DNA from: Yoonia sp. GPGPB17
GTDB taxonomy: Bacteria; Pseudomonadota; Alphaproteobacteria; Rhodobacterales; Rhodobacteraceae
Assembly: GCF_037892195.1 (NCBI RefSeq)
Contig: NZ_JATACI010000002.1
Span: forward strand, 2,480,001 to 2,544,000
Direction: 5' to 3'
Length of the DNA stretch: 64,000 nt
Shown here: one piece after another, positions 8,788 through 18,202 of the stretch
Position numbering within the stretch: the stretch's first letter is position 1
How the letters are laid out: each line of letters opens with the position of its first letter
The notes under the pieces: generated by a model
The model's input: the letters and a program-made list of their open reading frames with translations, nothing else
Told to the model about the DNA's origin: nothing
Databases searched by the model: none
Translations under genes and position numbers: made by a program

Positions 8788-9609
8788 ATGACCAACCAAC
8801 CCGCGCCGCTAAACAAAGAGTTGTCGCGCCTGAAACGCCGGTTGGCGAAATCGGACATGCGCAGGGTCGAGCTTGAGCATCTGATCGATACCGGCCAGTC
8901 TTTTCAGCGCAGTGTGTTGGCTCAAGTCGAAAGGGCAAAGGCAGAGCTGCAAAAGCTCAACGAAAAGTTGCAGCAAGAGCAGGCGCGCAGCGACCGGCTA
9001 TTGCGCTCGATCATGCCCAACTCCATCGCCGACGAATTGAAACAACAAAATGGTGTTACCCCCCGGCGCTGCGAAAATGCGACTGTCATGTTCGCAGATT
9101 TCGTGGGATTCACAGCCAAATCGGAAACGCTCGATCCGCTGGTGCTGTTACGCATCCTTGACCACTATTATTCCGAGTTTGACCGCATCACCGCCCGTCA
9201 CCGCATCGAAAAGGTCAAAACCATCGGTGATGCCTATATGTGCGTCGCTGGGTTGGACGATGATCCGGCATCCCCCGACCACGTCATTGCCGCAGCCCAT
9301 GAGTTTGTGCAGTTTGTTGCACAGGTCAGGCCGCCCAGTCTGGACCCGCAAGGACCACTTTGGCAGATCCGGATAGGCATTAACTCTGGTCCTGTATCAA
9401 CAGGCGTCATCGGTCAGGACAGGCTAAGTTTCGATGTTTGGGGGGATACGGTCAACATCGCCTCACGGATCGTAAGTGCTAGCCACCCCAACGAAATCAG
9501 ACTGTCGCGTAGCACTGTCGAAATGATGACAAATCCATCAAGCTTTGAGGCTTGCGGTCGCGTCAATGCCAAGGGGCGCGGCATGATTGAGCTGTTTTGC
9601 CCGGCCTGA
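8788..9609 (+). CDS. Class III nucleotidyl cyclase, probable adenylate cyclase
   Basis: 273 residues: an N-terminal coiled coil (about 10-75) then a class III catalytic domain. Metal-binding aspartates are D104 (FADFVGFT) and D148 (KTIGDAYM). The base-recognition pair is K144 and D216 (FDVWGD), which favours ATP over GTP, and the transition-state pair is N223 and R227 (TVNIASRI). All catalytic residues are present, so it should be active, as a homodimer held by the coiled coil. There is no membrane segment. It follows the FIST gene by 16 nt, fitting a two-protein sensor/cyclase unit. Product cAMP could act on the Crp/Fnr regulator at 4519-5208. Confidence 0.88.
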   Translation: MTNQPAPLNKELSRLKRRLAKSDMRRVELEHLIDTGQSFQRSVLAQVERAKAELQKLNEKLQQEQARSDRLLRSIMPNSIADELKQQNGVTPRRCENATVMFADFVGFTAKSETLDPLVLLRILDHYYSEFDRITARHRIEKVKTIGDAYMCVAGLDDDPASPDHVIAAAHEFVQFVAQVRPPSLDPQGPLWQIRIGINSGPVSTGVIGQDRLSFDVWGDTVNIASRIVSASHPNEIRLSRSTVEMMTNPSSFEACGRVNAKGRGMIELFCPA

Positions 9610-9785
9610 AGGACGGCGCGACATGGGTGTCCCAGCACGATACCGGTGGCTTCCGCATGGTTTTCCTGGCATTCACGCATGGTCATTTGTTGTGATGGCG
9701 CCAAAGATGCATCGGACTGCGCCCACGAAAATAGCTTGAATTTGTCCGGTATTCCGGGTCACTGAACGAAAGGAGAGCAAGTACC

Positions 9786-10589
9786 ATGGCCCACCCGCTT
9801 TTAACTCAGGATCACATCGACAGCTATGCGCGCGACGGCGTCGTGCTTGTCAAAGGCCTGTTCAAGGATCAGGTCGCACAACTGCGCGCGGGTGTCGCGC
9901 GCAACATGGCCGAACCGGGCCCTTATGCCGCCGAAAACCTCAAACAAGGTGAGAGCGGGCGCTTCTTTGACGATTACTGCAACTGGACCCGCATCCCCGA
10001 ATTCCGAGAGGCCATTGCGGCGTCATCTGCAGCCGCCGTTGCGGCGGAACTAATGGGGTCAAAGACCGTTCAGATGTTCCATGATCATGTATTGGTCAAA
10101 GAACCGGGCACATCAAAACCAACACCCTGGCATCAGGACAGCCCGTACTACTTTGTTGAAGGTGAACAGACGGTCAGCTTCTGGTCACCGCTTGATCCGG
10201 TGCGCGATGCCTCACTGCGCTGCGTCGCGGGCTCGCATCATTGGGAAAAGCCAGTCTTGCCAACCCGCTGGCTCGCCGAGACCAGTTTTTACCCCAATGA
10301 CGATGACTACATGCAGGTCCCCGACCCAGACGCCGAAGGTATGGACATCCGTGAATACGAAATGGAACCGGGCGATGCGGTGGCGTTCAACTACAAGACA
10401 TTGCACGGCGCACGCGGCAATGAAAGCGACGCACGCCGCCGTGCGTTTTCCTTGCGCTTGCTTGGCGATGACGCGCGGTACGTGGAACGTCCAGGTCCGA
10501 CGTCTCCGCCCTTTCCCGGTCATGCCATGACGGCGGGCCAACGCTTGCGAACGGACTGGTTCCCCGTTCTGTTAGATACAACAACCTAA
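9786..10589 (+). CDS. Phytanoyl-CoA dioxygenase (PhyH) family protein
   Basis: 267 residues. A Fe(II)/2-oxoglutarate dioxygenase: the metal-binding HxD is in TPWHQDSPYYF and the distal histidine in YKTLHGARGN, followed by an arginine-rich stretch suitable for 2-oxoglutarate binding. The start has AAGGAGAG upstream of ATG. The next gene, a GlxA-type regulator, begins 10 nt after its stop, so they are probably co-transcribed. The substrate is unknown; PhyH proteins in marine bacteria hydroxylate ectoine, phosphonates, choline-like compounds or fatty acyl groups. Proximity to an importer and creatinase hints at a nitrogenous small molecule. Confidence 0.8.
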   Translation: MAHPLLTQDHIDSYARDGVVLVKGLFKDQVAQLRAGVARNMAEPGPYAAENLKQGESGRFFDDYCNWTRIPEFREAIAASSAAAVAAELMGSKTVQMFHDHVLVKEPGTSKPTPWHQDSPYYFVEGEQTVSFWSPLDPVRDASLRCVAGSHHWEKPVLPTRWLAETSFYPNDDDYMQVPDPDAEGMDIREYEMEPGDAVAFNYKTLHGARGNESDARRRAFSLRLLGDDARYVERPGPTSPPFPGHAMTAGQRLRTDWFPVLLDTTT

Positions 10590-10599
10590 CGGTAGCAAT

Positions 10600-11631
10600 T
10601 TGGTCAAAGTCATAACGACAGATGCGACTAGGCCCGACCTCGTTCCTGAGGGCGCCTTCACCTATCCAGTGAAGGACCCACACGGCACCCGTTGGTTCGG
10701 CTTCCTACTCTTGCCGCAGTTTACCTTACTCGCCTTTAGCGCCGCCGTTGATCCATTGCGCATTGCCAACCAGCTGGCGCAAAAGCCGCTCTATGGCTGG
10801 GTGGTCCTATCCGAAGATGGAACCGCTGTTTCGTCGTCTTCAGGCATCGATATCGGTGTAAATGCGAGCCTCGATGTTCTTGACCCGGATACCTATCTGT
10901 TTGTCTGTTCCGGCAACAACGGCATCAAAGTCGCCTCGGAAAATGTCCTTGCCCGCATCCGCCGCCACGTCCGATTTGGCGGCATGGCGGGCGGGATTTG
11001 CACGGGGGCTGCAACATTGGCACGCACCGGGTTGTTGGATGGAAAAGACTTCACACTGCATTGGGAAAATCAGCCCGGTTTCTTTGAAACCTTCCCCGAC
11101 TATGCCCCGACACGTCACAGGTTTGAACGCGACGGAGATTTGCTGACTTGCGGCGGCGGCATGGCGTCGACCGAGATGATGCTATCGCTCATCTCGGAGG
11201 ACTATGGTCAGGATTTTGCGCTGGCCGTTTCGGATATGTGTCTGAACCGGCCAGAGGTATCGCCACATACCGATCAACGCTCGTCCATTGCCAAAGCGAT
11301 CAGTTCGCGCAATCCACGCATGTTGTCAATCCTGCGCCAAATGTACGCCAACGTCGAAGACCCGCTGACGCTCGAGGAACTGGCCGAGAACGTCCAGGTA
11401 TCACGCCGACAAATGGAGCGCCTGTTCATTCAACTGATGGATGAACCACCCGCGAAGGTGTATCGCAACATCCGGCTCGACCGGGCGCACGCCTTGCTGA
11501 CCGAAACCGATCTCAGTGTTTCGGAAGTCGCCGTCGCCGCCGGTTTCAACTCAAACTCGGTCTTCACCCGCCATTACAAAGCACGCTATGGCGAAAGCCC
11601 ATACGGACAGCGCGGACGTGGCAAGAGCTAG
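10600..11631 (+). CDS. GlxA-family AraC-type transcriptional regulator
   Basis: About 343 residues: an N-terminal DJ-1/PfpI-like domain (about 30-200; FGFLLLPQFTLLAF, GICTGAATLARTGLL) and a C-terminal AraC helix-turn-helix pair (about 250-340; LTLEELAENVQVSRRQMERLF and VAVAAGFNSNSVFTRHYK). The start used is a TTG at 10600; the true start is uncertain. Family members such as GbdR and SouR respond to glycine betaine derivatives or sarcosine. A convergent ABC importer and creatinase follow on the other strand, and creatinase yields sarcosine, so sensing of a methylated amine is plausible. Confidence 0.82.
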   Translation: MVKVITTDATRPDLVPEGAFTYPVKDPHGTRWFGFLLLPQFTLLAFSAAVDPLRIANQLAQKPLYGWVVLSEDGTAVSSSSGIDIGVNASLDVLDPDTYLFVCSGNNGIKVASENVLARIRRHVRFGGMAGGICTGAATLARTGLLDGKDFTLHWENQPGFFETFPDYAPTRHRFERDGDLLTCGGGMASTEMMLSLISEDYGQDFALAVSDMCLNRPEVSPHTDQRSSIAKAISSRNPRMLSILRQMYANVEDPLTLEELAENVQVSRRQMERLFIQLMDEPPAKVYRNIRLDRAHALLTETDLSVSEVAVAAGFNSNSVFTRHYKARYGESPYGQRGRGKS

Positions 11632-11651
11632 TGTTTTCACCAGTGGGACAA

Positions 11652-11697
11652 ATGGACATGCAAAGGTACAGCTTGCAACTGCCATTGCATGTCCCAT
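11652..11697. terminator. Bidirectional hairpin between convergent genes
   Basis: ATGGACATGCAA pairs with TTGCATGTCCcAT across about 20 nt. It lies between the stop of the GlxA-type regulator (11631) and that of the ABC permease (11708), where both transcripts must end. There is no strong U-run on either side. Confidence 0.55.
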
Positions 11698-11707
11698 TCT
11701 CAATGAC

Positions 11708-12598
11708 CTAGGTCGGTGACATACCCCGCAAACGCTCGGACCGGCGGCGCAAAAGCTCTAGCGTAAACAGCAACAGCACCGAGATTCCGATCAGGATCGT
11801 CGCAACCGCCAGAATGGTCGGGCTGATTTGCTCGCGCAGCCCGGTAAACATCTGCCACGGCAGTGTCTTTTGTCCGGCTGAACCGACAAACAGCACCACA
11901 ACAACCTCGTCAAACGACGTGATGAAAGCAAACAACCCGCCTGATACGACGCCTGGCAGAATCAACGGCATCTGGATCTTGAAAAAGGTCGTCACAGGTC
12001 CGGCCCCCATATTGGCCGCGGCACGGGTTAGCGACTGGTCAAATCCAACAAGGGTTGCTGTCACGGTGATGATCACAAAGGGGATACCAAGGGCCGCATG
12101 CGCCAGCACAACGCCCCAATAGGTGCCCGTCAGCGTGAAGGGCAGTTCAATCTTTCCGAATGGCGTGGGGATGTAAGGATTGGAGTAGAAGAAATACATG
12201 CCCGTCGCCGAGATGATCAGCGGAACGATCATCGGCGAAATCAAAATCGCCATGATGGCCCGGCGAAATGGTACGTGGCTTTGTGACAGACCGATAGCCG
12301 CCAATGTACCAAGCGTTACTGACAGGATCGTCGCCACCGGCGCAATGCGCAGCGAGTTGCGCAGCGCGAGTTGCCAGTCAGAGTTGGTGAAGAAATCCTC
12401 GTAGTGTTTCGTTGAATACCCGGCCGGATCAAGCGCCAGCATCTCTGGGGTGAAAGTAAAGAAATTCTGGGCGTTAAACGACAGCGGGATGATTACCAGA
12501 ATCGGTGCGATCAGGAAGAAAAAGATCAACCCGCAGATCACGCGGAAACTGTAGTGCCAGACGCGCTGACCGGTGCTTGCATATGCTGGCAGTGCCAT
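11708..12598 (-). CDS. ABC transporter inner-membrane permease (PotC type)
   Basis: 296 residues, about six hydrophobic helices, with the importer EAA-like loop near AAANMGAGPVTTFFKIQMPLILPGVV. It resembles PotC/YdcV permeases of the polyamine/opine/thiamine importer family. The ATG at 12598 lies just after the expected TAG stop of the partner permease (12602-12604 after correction), as is usual in these operons. It works with the partner permease, binding protein and ATPase encoded upstream on the same strand to import a small, probably cationic or zwitterionic, solute. Confidence 0.87.
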   Translation of the reverse strand: MALPAYASTGQRVWHYSFRVICGLIFFFLIAPILVIIPLSFNAQNFFTFTPEMLALDPAGYSTKHYEDFFTNSDWQLALRNSLRIAPVATILSVTLGTLAAIGLSQSHVPFRRAIMAILISPMIVPLIISATGMYFFYSNPYIPTPFGKIELPFTLTGTYWGVVLAHAALGIPFVIITVTATLVGFDQSLTRAAANMGAGPVTTFFKIQMPLILPGVVSGGLFAFITSFDEVVVVLFVGSAGQKTLPWQMFTGLREQISPTILAVATILIGISVLLLFTLELLRRRSERLRGMSPT

Positions 12599-14115
12599 GT
12601 CCTAGCCCCCAATTTCACGTTATCGATGCCGACAATCTTGTCGTAGACCCAATAGAGGATCAGCACGACAGCCAGCAGGATTGACCCAAGCGCCGCCGCC
12701 AGTCCCCAGTTCAGCGAGGATGAGATATGGAACGCGATCCGGTTCGAGATAAAGACACCCTTGGTGCCACCCACCAGTTCGGGCGTGATGTAGTATCCAA
12801 TAGCGAGGATGAACACGAGGATACACCCGGCGCCAATGCCCGGCACGGACTGCGGAAAATACACCCGCCAGAATGCCGTCCAATCGTTGGCGCCCAATGA
12901 TTTGGCGGCGCGCAGATAGCTGGGCGGAATCGTCTTCATCACAGAATACAACGGCAGGATCATGAACGGCAGCAGAATATGCGTCATGGCAATGATCGTA
13001 CCGGTCTGGTTGTTGATCAGCTGCAACCGGCCATCATCGGCGACAATCCCGATCCAGACCAACACATCATTGATCACACCTTGCTGTTGTAACAGCACTT
13101 TCCATGCAGATGTCCGCACCAACAAGGAAGTCCAGAACGGCAACAGCACAAGGATCATCAAAAGGTTCGCCTTGCGGTCGGGCAGGTTCGCCAGCAACCA
13201 AGCAATAGGATAACCCAGCAACACGCACATTCCCATGATCGACAACGACATGACCATCGTGCGCACAAATAGGGTGATATAAATCTGTTCGTTTTCGGGC
13301 CGCGTTTCGATCCCGTCGGCCCCTTTGGCCAGATCTACGGAATTCAGAAAATAGCCGCTGGTGTACGAAGGCGCATAAATCTTAATGGTTTGCCAGACAT
13401 CCGGATCCAACCAATCCTCATCAATATCGGCAAACTGTGCTTGCAATGAGATCGGCACGATATCAGACAGATCAACGGCGATGGGGGGCTGCGCTCCGGC
13501 CATCACCTCTTTGTAAAGCGCGGTATAAACGAAATCCCAAGGCTCTTCCTCGGAGGGGACGTCGCCTTCGGCCTCAACAATCATCTGCGCCCATGCATCA
13601 TAGGTCGCGGCGGTTTCGGGCAGGCTTGTGCGCACGTTGGCGTCCTGCATCCATGCGGACCATTGCGCCGGGTCGGCGTAGGCAGGATCGGCTTCCTGAA
13701 AAGCGTTTGTATAGGTATCCGTGTCAAAACGCCCGACACCGCGGCCCGATTTGCGGAACAGTGACGAAATCCCTGTCATCTCATAGTTCAGGCGACTGCC
13801 AAGGCGGGTGTGGGTCTTGTATTCGGTTGCCAGCGCCATGTCGGTATAAAGCGCGGCAAAGACCGCTTCGCCCGGTGCCTCATCACTGTTGGCGTCCCAG
13901 TCTTCAAGTGCTGTGACCGTGCGCGGCAAAGTCTCTGATACGATCTGGTTTTCGACCGAGCGGAACAGCATGTCGCCAATCGGCATCACAAACGAGACCA
14001 GAATGAAAAGCAAAAGAGGCGCGATTAGCGCAAGTGCGCGCAGTTTCTGGCGTCGTAACGCACGGTTCAGCGACGCCTTTAGGGGCCGCCCATCTGCTGC
14101 CAGTACTTCTGTCAC
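12538..14115 (-). CDS. ABC transporter permease (PotB type) with large inserted loop
   Basis: As read, 525 residues, but the last 20 or so (after DNVKLG) are probably artefactual. One extra base in the G5 run beside CTAG (12602-12609) would give a TAG stop at 12602-12604, three bases before the next gene, and a 504-residue protein. The permease core (about residues 285-500) has the usual helices and an EAA loop (LRAAKSLGANDWTAFWRVYFPQ). Unusually, about 230 residues lie between the first helix (about 28-48) and the second, predicted outside the membrane, rich in acidic and aromatic residues. Typical PotB proteins are near 280-310 residues. The function of the loop is unknown; it may help dock the binding protein. 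Confidence 0.85.
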   Translation of the reverse strand: MTEVLAADGRPLKASLNRALRRQKLRALALIAPLLLFILVSFVMPIGDMLFRSVENQIVSETLPRTVTALEDWDANSDEAPGEAVFAALYTDMALATEYKTHTRLGSRLNYEMTGISSLFRKSGRGVGRFDTDTYTNAFQEADPAYADPAQWSAWMQDANVRTSLPETAATYDAWAQMIVEAEGDVPSEEEPWDFVYTALYKEVMAGAQPPIAVDLSDIVPISLQAQFADIDEDWLDPDVWQTIKIYAPSYTSGYFLNSVDLAKGADGIETRPENEQIYITLFVRTMVMSLSIMGMCVLLGYPIAWLLANLPDRKANLLMILVLLPFWTSLLVRTSAWKVLLQQQGVINDVLVWIGIVADDGRLQLINNQTGTIIAMTHILLPFMILPLYSVMKTIPPSYLRAAKSLGANDWTAFWRVYFPQSVPGIGAGCILVFILAIGYYITPELVGGTKGVFISNRIAFHISSSLNWGLAAALGSILLAVVLILYWVYDKIVGIDNVKLGARTWHCQHMQAPVSASGTTVSA

Positions 14116-14174
14116 GTTACGCTCTCCCGTTGGGTATGGGGCGCGATCTTTGTGCCGCGCCCCAAATCATTGGC

Positions 14175-15281
14175 TTATTGCGCCAGCCACGCTTGGAACT
14201 TTGCGTCCAGATCGTCGCGATAATCCGCCCACCACTCGTAGTTATAGAGGAAGGTGTTTGTCGCGTTGGCAGGGTCTGTCGGCATATGCGCGGCCATTTC
14301 GATGCCCAGTTCAGCATGTGTGCTGACCAACGGTGCCGAGGACGCACGCGCCGGGCCATAGGCGATCCACTTCGACTGGTCTGCAAGACGCTGCGTGTCT
14401 GTCGCGAAGCGGACGTAATCAAGCGCACGCGCTTCGCGCTCGGGGCTCAGACCGGTTGGGATGATCCAACCATCAAGGTCAAACACCTGCGCGTCCCAAA
14501 GCATGGCAACGGGCTGGTTTTGCTCTTCGATCAAGCTGAACAGACGGCCATTATAGGTCGAACCCATGACAACTTCGCCGTCAGCCAAAAGCTGCGGCGT
14601 ATCTGCACCAGCAGACCACCAGACAACGCTGTCCTTGATCGTATCAAGCTTGGCAAATGCCTGCGCCTGACCTTCGTCTGTTTCAAGAACGTCATAGACG
14701 TCGTCTTTGGCAACGCCGTCACACAGCAGCGCCCATTCCATGTTGTTGATGGGGCGCTTTTCCAGCGAACGCTGACCGGGGTAGGTTTCTGTGTCGAAGA
14801 TCGCGCAGATATCTGTTGGCGCGGTATCACCTACCAGATCAGTGCGATAGCCAACAGTTGTCGAATACACGATCTGCGGAATGAAGCAGTCGGATACAAT
14901 CAAGTCACCAAAGTCGTCAGATGCCGTTGACCCGTCATCACCGGGGGCAAGCTGTTCATCGTGGTCGATCTCCAGCGCCAGACCTTCGTCACACAGACGG
15001 ATCGCGTCCGAGGCCACAACGTCAACGACATCCCAGGTGACGTTGCCAGCTTCGTTCATGGCACGCAGCTTCGCAACAGCCTCGGCTGAGCTTTCGTCGT
15101 TGATGATGTTGACGCCCGTCATTTCCATATAGGGGTCATGATATGCATTCTGTTGTGATGCAGAATATGCGCCGCCCCAGCTGACGATCGTCATTTCGCT
15201 GGCCATATGGCCGTCAGATACCGCCATCGACGCCGTCAGCGTCAGGCACGTGGTTGCCATCAGTTTCATCGTAGTTTTCAT
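14175..15281 (-). CDS. Periplasmic solute-binding protein (PotD type)
   Basis: 368 residues with an N-terminal signal peptide (KLMATTCLTLTASMAVSDG) and a spermidine/putrescine-binding-protein fold: IVSWGGAYSASQQNAY near the start, then VWWSAGADTPQLLADGEV and MGSTYNGRLF in the hinge and second lobe. Binding proteins of this family recognise polyamines, choline-like compounds or opines, so the ligand cannot be named from sequence. It lies between ATPase and permease genes in one minus-strand operon. Being next to creatinase, creatine or a related guanidino compound is an attractive ligand but unproven. Confidence 0.87.
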   Translation of the reverse strand: MKTTMKLMATTCLTLTASMAVSDGHMASEMTIVSWGGAYSASQQNAYHDPYMEMTGVNIINDESSAEAVAKLRAMNEAGNVTWDVVDVVASDAIRLCDEGLALEIDHDEQLAPGDDGSTASDDFGDLIVSDCFIPQIVYSTTVGYRTDLVGDTAPTDICAIFDTETYPGQRSLEKRPINNMEWALLCDGVAKDDVYDVLETDEGQAQAFAKLDTIKDSVVWWSAGADTPQLLADGEVVMGSTYNGRLFSLIEEQNQPVAMLWDAQVFDLDGWIIPTGLSPEREARALDYVRFATDTQRLADQSKWIAYGPARASSAPLVSTHAELGIEMAAHMPTDPANATNTFLYNYEWWADYRDDLDAKFQAWLAQ

Positions 15282-15356
15282 TTTCGTCTCCCGAAGTAAG
15301 GCCCGGTTTGGTATTGAGAGAAGAGCGATCCGGGCGACCGCAATCCCTTGTTTGGT

Positions 15357-16451
15357 TCAGGCGTCCAGCGCCCTGCAATCCTGCGCAAGCCAGCCGATTT
15401 CCAGTGTCTGGCCGGGTTTCAGGCGCGTTTGGTCCGGCGCATTGCGTGTCTTGATTACAAACTCGTCCGTCCCCGCCACACGTAAACGCGTGCGGAAGAT
15501 ATCACCCATATAGATGAACTCGAGCACCTCAGCCTGCAGCGTATGCGCATCGGCATGCAAACGCGCACGGTCGAACTCAACACGCTCTGGACGGATGGAC
15601 ACTTTGGTGCGTTCGCCCACCTTGCTGACATTCACAGGCACGGCATCGATAATGTCGCCGCTATCCAGCTTGACGATACAAGTATCGCCCTGAATCTCCT
15701 CGATAACACCATCCAACGTATTATTTTCGCCGATGAACTGCGCCACAAAGCTGTTCTCGGGCTTCTCATAAAGCTCATCCGGTGGGGCCAGTTGCTGGAT
15801 ACGGCCATCGTCAAACACGGCCACACGGTCTGACATCGTCAGTGCTTCAGTCTGGTCGTGGGTCACGTAAACGGTTGTGATGCCCAGCTCATGCGCAAGA
15901 TTGGTGATCTCAAACTGCAAAGTTTCGCGTAGCTGTTTGTCCAGCGCACCCAATGGTTCGTCCATCAGCACCAGCTCGGGTTCGAACACCAAGGCACGGG
16001 CCAAAGCAATCCGCTGTTGCTGACCGCCTGAAAGCTGCGCAGGGCGGCGGCCTGAAAAATCACCCATCTGGACCATATCAAGGGCGCGTTTGATCTTCTC
16101 ATCGCGCTCGGATTTGCCCATCTTGCGCACTTCCAGCGGAAACGCGAGGTTTTCACCTACCGTCATATGCGGAAAGAGTGCATAATTCTGGAACACCATG
16201 CCGATGCCGCGCTTGTGCGGTGGGATATTGTTAATCGACACACCGTCCAGCGTGATATCACCATGGGTTGCGGTCTCGAATCCCGCCAGCATCATCAGGC
16301 AGGTTGTCTTGCCAGACCCCGATGGCCCCAGCATCGTCAGAAACTCGCCCTTTGGCATCGACAGGTTCAGGTCTTTAACCACCAATGTCTCACCATCGTA
16401 ACTTTTTTGGACACGCTCAAAAGCAACAAAGGCGTCTTGTGCATCTAGCAT
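15357..16451 (-). CDS. ABC transporter ATP-binding protein (PotA type)
   Basis: About 364 residues from the ATG at 16451; an in-frame ATG at 16496 is less likely. Walker A is GPSGSGKTT, the ABC signature LSGGQQQRIALARAL, Walker B LVLMDEPLGALD and the switch histidine in VYVTHDQTEALT. After residue 240 comes a TOBE regulatory domain (FIGENNTLDGVIEEI and SIRPERVEF), as in PotA/FbpC. It powers the importer encoded by the three genes that follow. The gene is first in the operon; the 227 nt before it, back to the creatinase stop at 16679, should hold the promoter if creatinase is separately terminated. Confidence 0.9.
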   Translation of the reverse strand: MLDAQDAFVAFERVQKSYDGETLVVKDLNLSMPKGEFLTMLGPSGSGKTTCLMMLAGFETATHGDITLDGVSINNIPPHKRGIGMVFQNYALFPHMTVGENLAFPLEVRKMGKSERDEKIKRALDMVQMGDFSGRRPAQLSGGQQQRIALARALVFEPELVLMDEPLGALDKQLRETLQFEITNLAHELGITTVYVTHDQTEALTMSDRVAVFDDGRIQQLAPPDELYEKPENSFVAQFIGENNTLDGVIEEIQGDTCIVKLDSGDIIDAVPVNVSKVGERTKVSIRPERVEFDRARLHADAHTLQAEVLEFIYMGDIFRTRLRVAGTDEFVIKTRNAPDQTRLKPGQTLEIGWLAQDCRALDA

Positions 16452-16678
16452 TGAGAGGGTTTCCCTTTCAAACAATCGTCTACTGGAACCGGTCATAAAA
16501 CGGCACGTTAGCGAGTAGCGTGCAAAATGCAGATGCAGAACGCAAGCAAACAGTCAGCGACACTATGTTGAACAATCTCACCCAATGATTTTTTACGCAT
16601 GGATGCAAAGCAGTTTGCTGCAATTTGTGGCACCGGACAGCCAGCATGCTGTGCCGCCCGATGGATTGTGGGTAAGCC

Positions 16679-17881
16679 TTAGCCAACGACATTGAAGTCC
16701 GGGCCATAGGGGTAGCCTGTGATGTTCTCATTGCCATCTTCTGTGATGACCAGAATGTCATGCTCGCGGTAACCGCCAGCCCCTGCCTGACCTTCCGGAA
16801 TTGTCAGCATCGGCTCCATCGAGATCACCATGCCGGGCTCCAACACAGTGTCGATATCTTCGCGCAACTCCAAACCAGCCTCGCGGCCATAGTAGTGCGA
16901 TAGAACCCCAAAGGAGTGACCATAGCCAAAGCTGCGATATTGCAGCAGATCGCGTTCTTCAAAGAACGCATTGATCTTATGGGTGACCTCGGCGCAGGTG
17001 GCACCCGGCTTCAAAAGGTTCATCCCGTATTCATGGGCCGCGACATTGGCCTCCCAGATCTTCAGACTGGTCGAATCCACCTCTTGCACAAAAAGGGTCC
17101 GCTCAAGCGCGGTGTAATACCCGGAAATCATCGGGAAGGTATTGAGGCTGAGGATATCGCCACGTTCTAACTGGCGCGATGTGACCGGGTTGTGGGCGCC
17201 ATCAGTGTTGATACCGGACTGAAACCAGACCCATGTGTCGCGGTATTCGGCATCCGGGAACCGTTTGGCGATCTCAAGCTCCATCGCATCACGCCCGGCC
17301 ATGGCGACATCAATCTCGCGGGTGCCTGCCTTGATCGCATCCTTGATCGCATAGCCACCCACGTCAGCCACCTGTGCACCTGCGCGGATCAATGCAATCT
17401 CTGCGTCAGATTTATGCATGCGCTGCACCATGGTGACCGGCGCGATATCCTTGGATGCGCTCGGTTTCAAAAACCCATCCAGCAGCGCTTTTTGCGCAAG
17501 GCTGATGTGGTCACCTTCGTACCCGATCACCTTGCCCTGCCCTGTCACAGATTCAATGACACGCCAGTAGTTGTTCCGTTGCCAATCTGTGAATGTGATG
17601 TTGTCTGCATGGCTGCGGCGCCATGGCTGCGCGGCGTCAATGCCAGCACTAACAGTAACACTTTCGCCGGGGGTCACAACCAAGGCGTATGGGCGACCAA
17701 ACGCACAGTACAAAAAGCCCGAGTAGTAGGCGACATTGTGCATCGACGTGAAAACACAGGCATCTACACCTTCGGCAGCCATCGCCGTTCGCAGCTTGGA
17801 CAGGCGCGCATCATATTCGGCATCCGCGAACGGGAGGGTCTTTTCACCCTGATGAAAACGGTATTGCTGTGGACGATCCAT
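16679..17881 (-). CDS. Creatinase (creatine amidinohydrolase)
   Basis: About 400 residues from the ATG at 17881, which has AAGGAG eight nt upstream. Hydrolyses creatine to sarcosine and urea. Highly similar in pattern to Pseudomonas creatinase: FTSMHNVAYYSGFLYC, GRPYALVVTP, AQPWRRSHADNI, DTWVWFQSGINTDGAHNPVT, GDILSLNTFPMISGYYTALE and FGYGHSFGVLSHYYGREAGL. The pita-bread fold is shared with M24 aminopeptidases, but as in creatinases the metal ligands are replaced and the catalytic histidine (GYGHSFG) is kept. The downstream ABC importer genes on the same strand may bring in the substrate. An M24 Xaa-Pro peptidase is the alternative but fits less well. Confidence 0.88.
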   Translation of the reverse strand: MDRPQQYRFHQGEKTLPFADAEYDARLSKLRTAMAAEGVDACVFTSMHNVAYYSGFLYCAFGRPYALVVTPGESVTVSAGIDAAQPWRRSHADNITFTDWQRNNYWRVIESVTGQGKVIGYEGDHISLAQKALLDGFLKPSASKDIAPVTMVQRMHKSDAEIALIRAGAQVADVGGYAIKDAIKAGTREIDVAMAGRDAMELEIAKRFPDAEYRDTWVWFQSGINTDGAHNPVTSRQLERGDILSLNTFPMISGYYTALERTLFVQEVDSTSLKIWEANVAAHEYGMNLLKPGATCAEVTHKINAFFEERDLLQYRSFGYGHSFGVLSHYYGREAGLELREDIDTVLEPGMVISMEPMLTIPEGQAGAGGYREHDILVITEDGNENITGYPYGPDFNVVG

Positions 17882-18143
17882 ATTCGAACTCCTTCGTTCC
17901 GCATGCGACGCGCAACGAGGGGCCAAGACTTTCCCCACCGCACACATCAGCAAAGCAAAATCCCGGCGTTCAGGATAGATAAGATATGCTGGCGCATCAA
18001 AGTGCCCTGACGACGCCATCGCCAAACCAGCGAAGTTATGTTGCGAAATTTCATAACTGTAGGCAAGAAAAAATTGCCACCTCATTTAAGGTGACGTTCG
18101 GCAGTTGATGCTCGCCGTACTAAAAGAGCTGGAACTGCTCATG

Positions 18144-18182
18144 AAACCTGACCCCAGTACGTTAACAGCCGGGGTCAGGTTT
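18144..18182. terminator. Strong inverted repeat downstream of the autotransporter gene
   Basis: AAACCTGACCCC pairs perfectly with GGGGTCAGGTTT (12 bp) across a 15-nt loop. It lies 20 nt past the autotransporter stop (18203, minus strand). The flanking U-runs are short, so termination efficiency is uncertain. Confidence 0.65.
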
Positions 18183-18202
18183 TCCGTTTTGGCCAGATCA
18201 GA

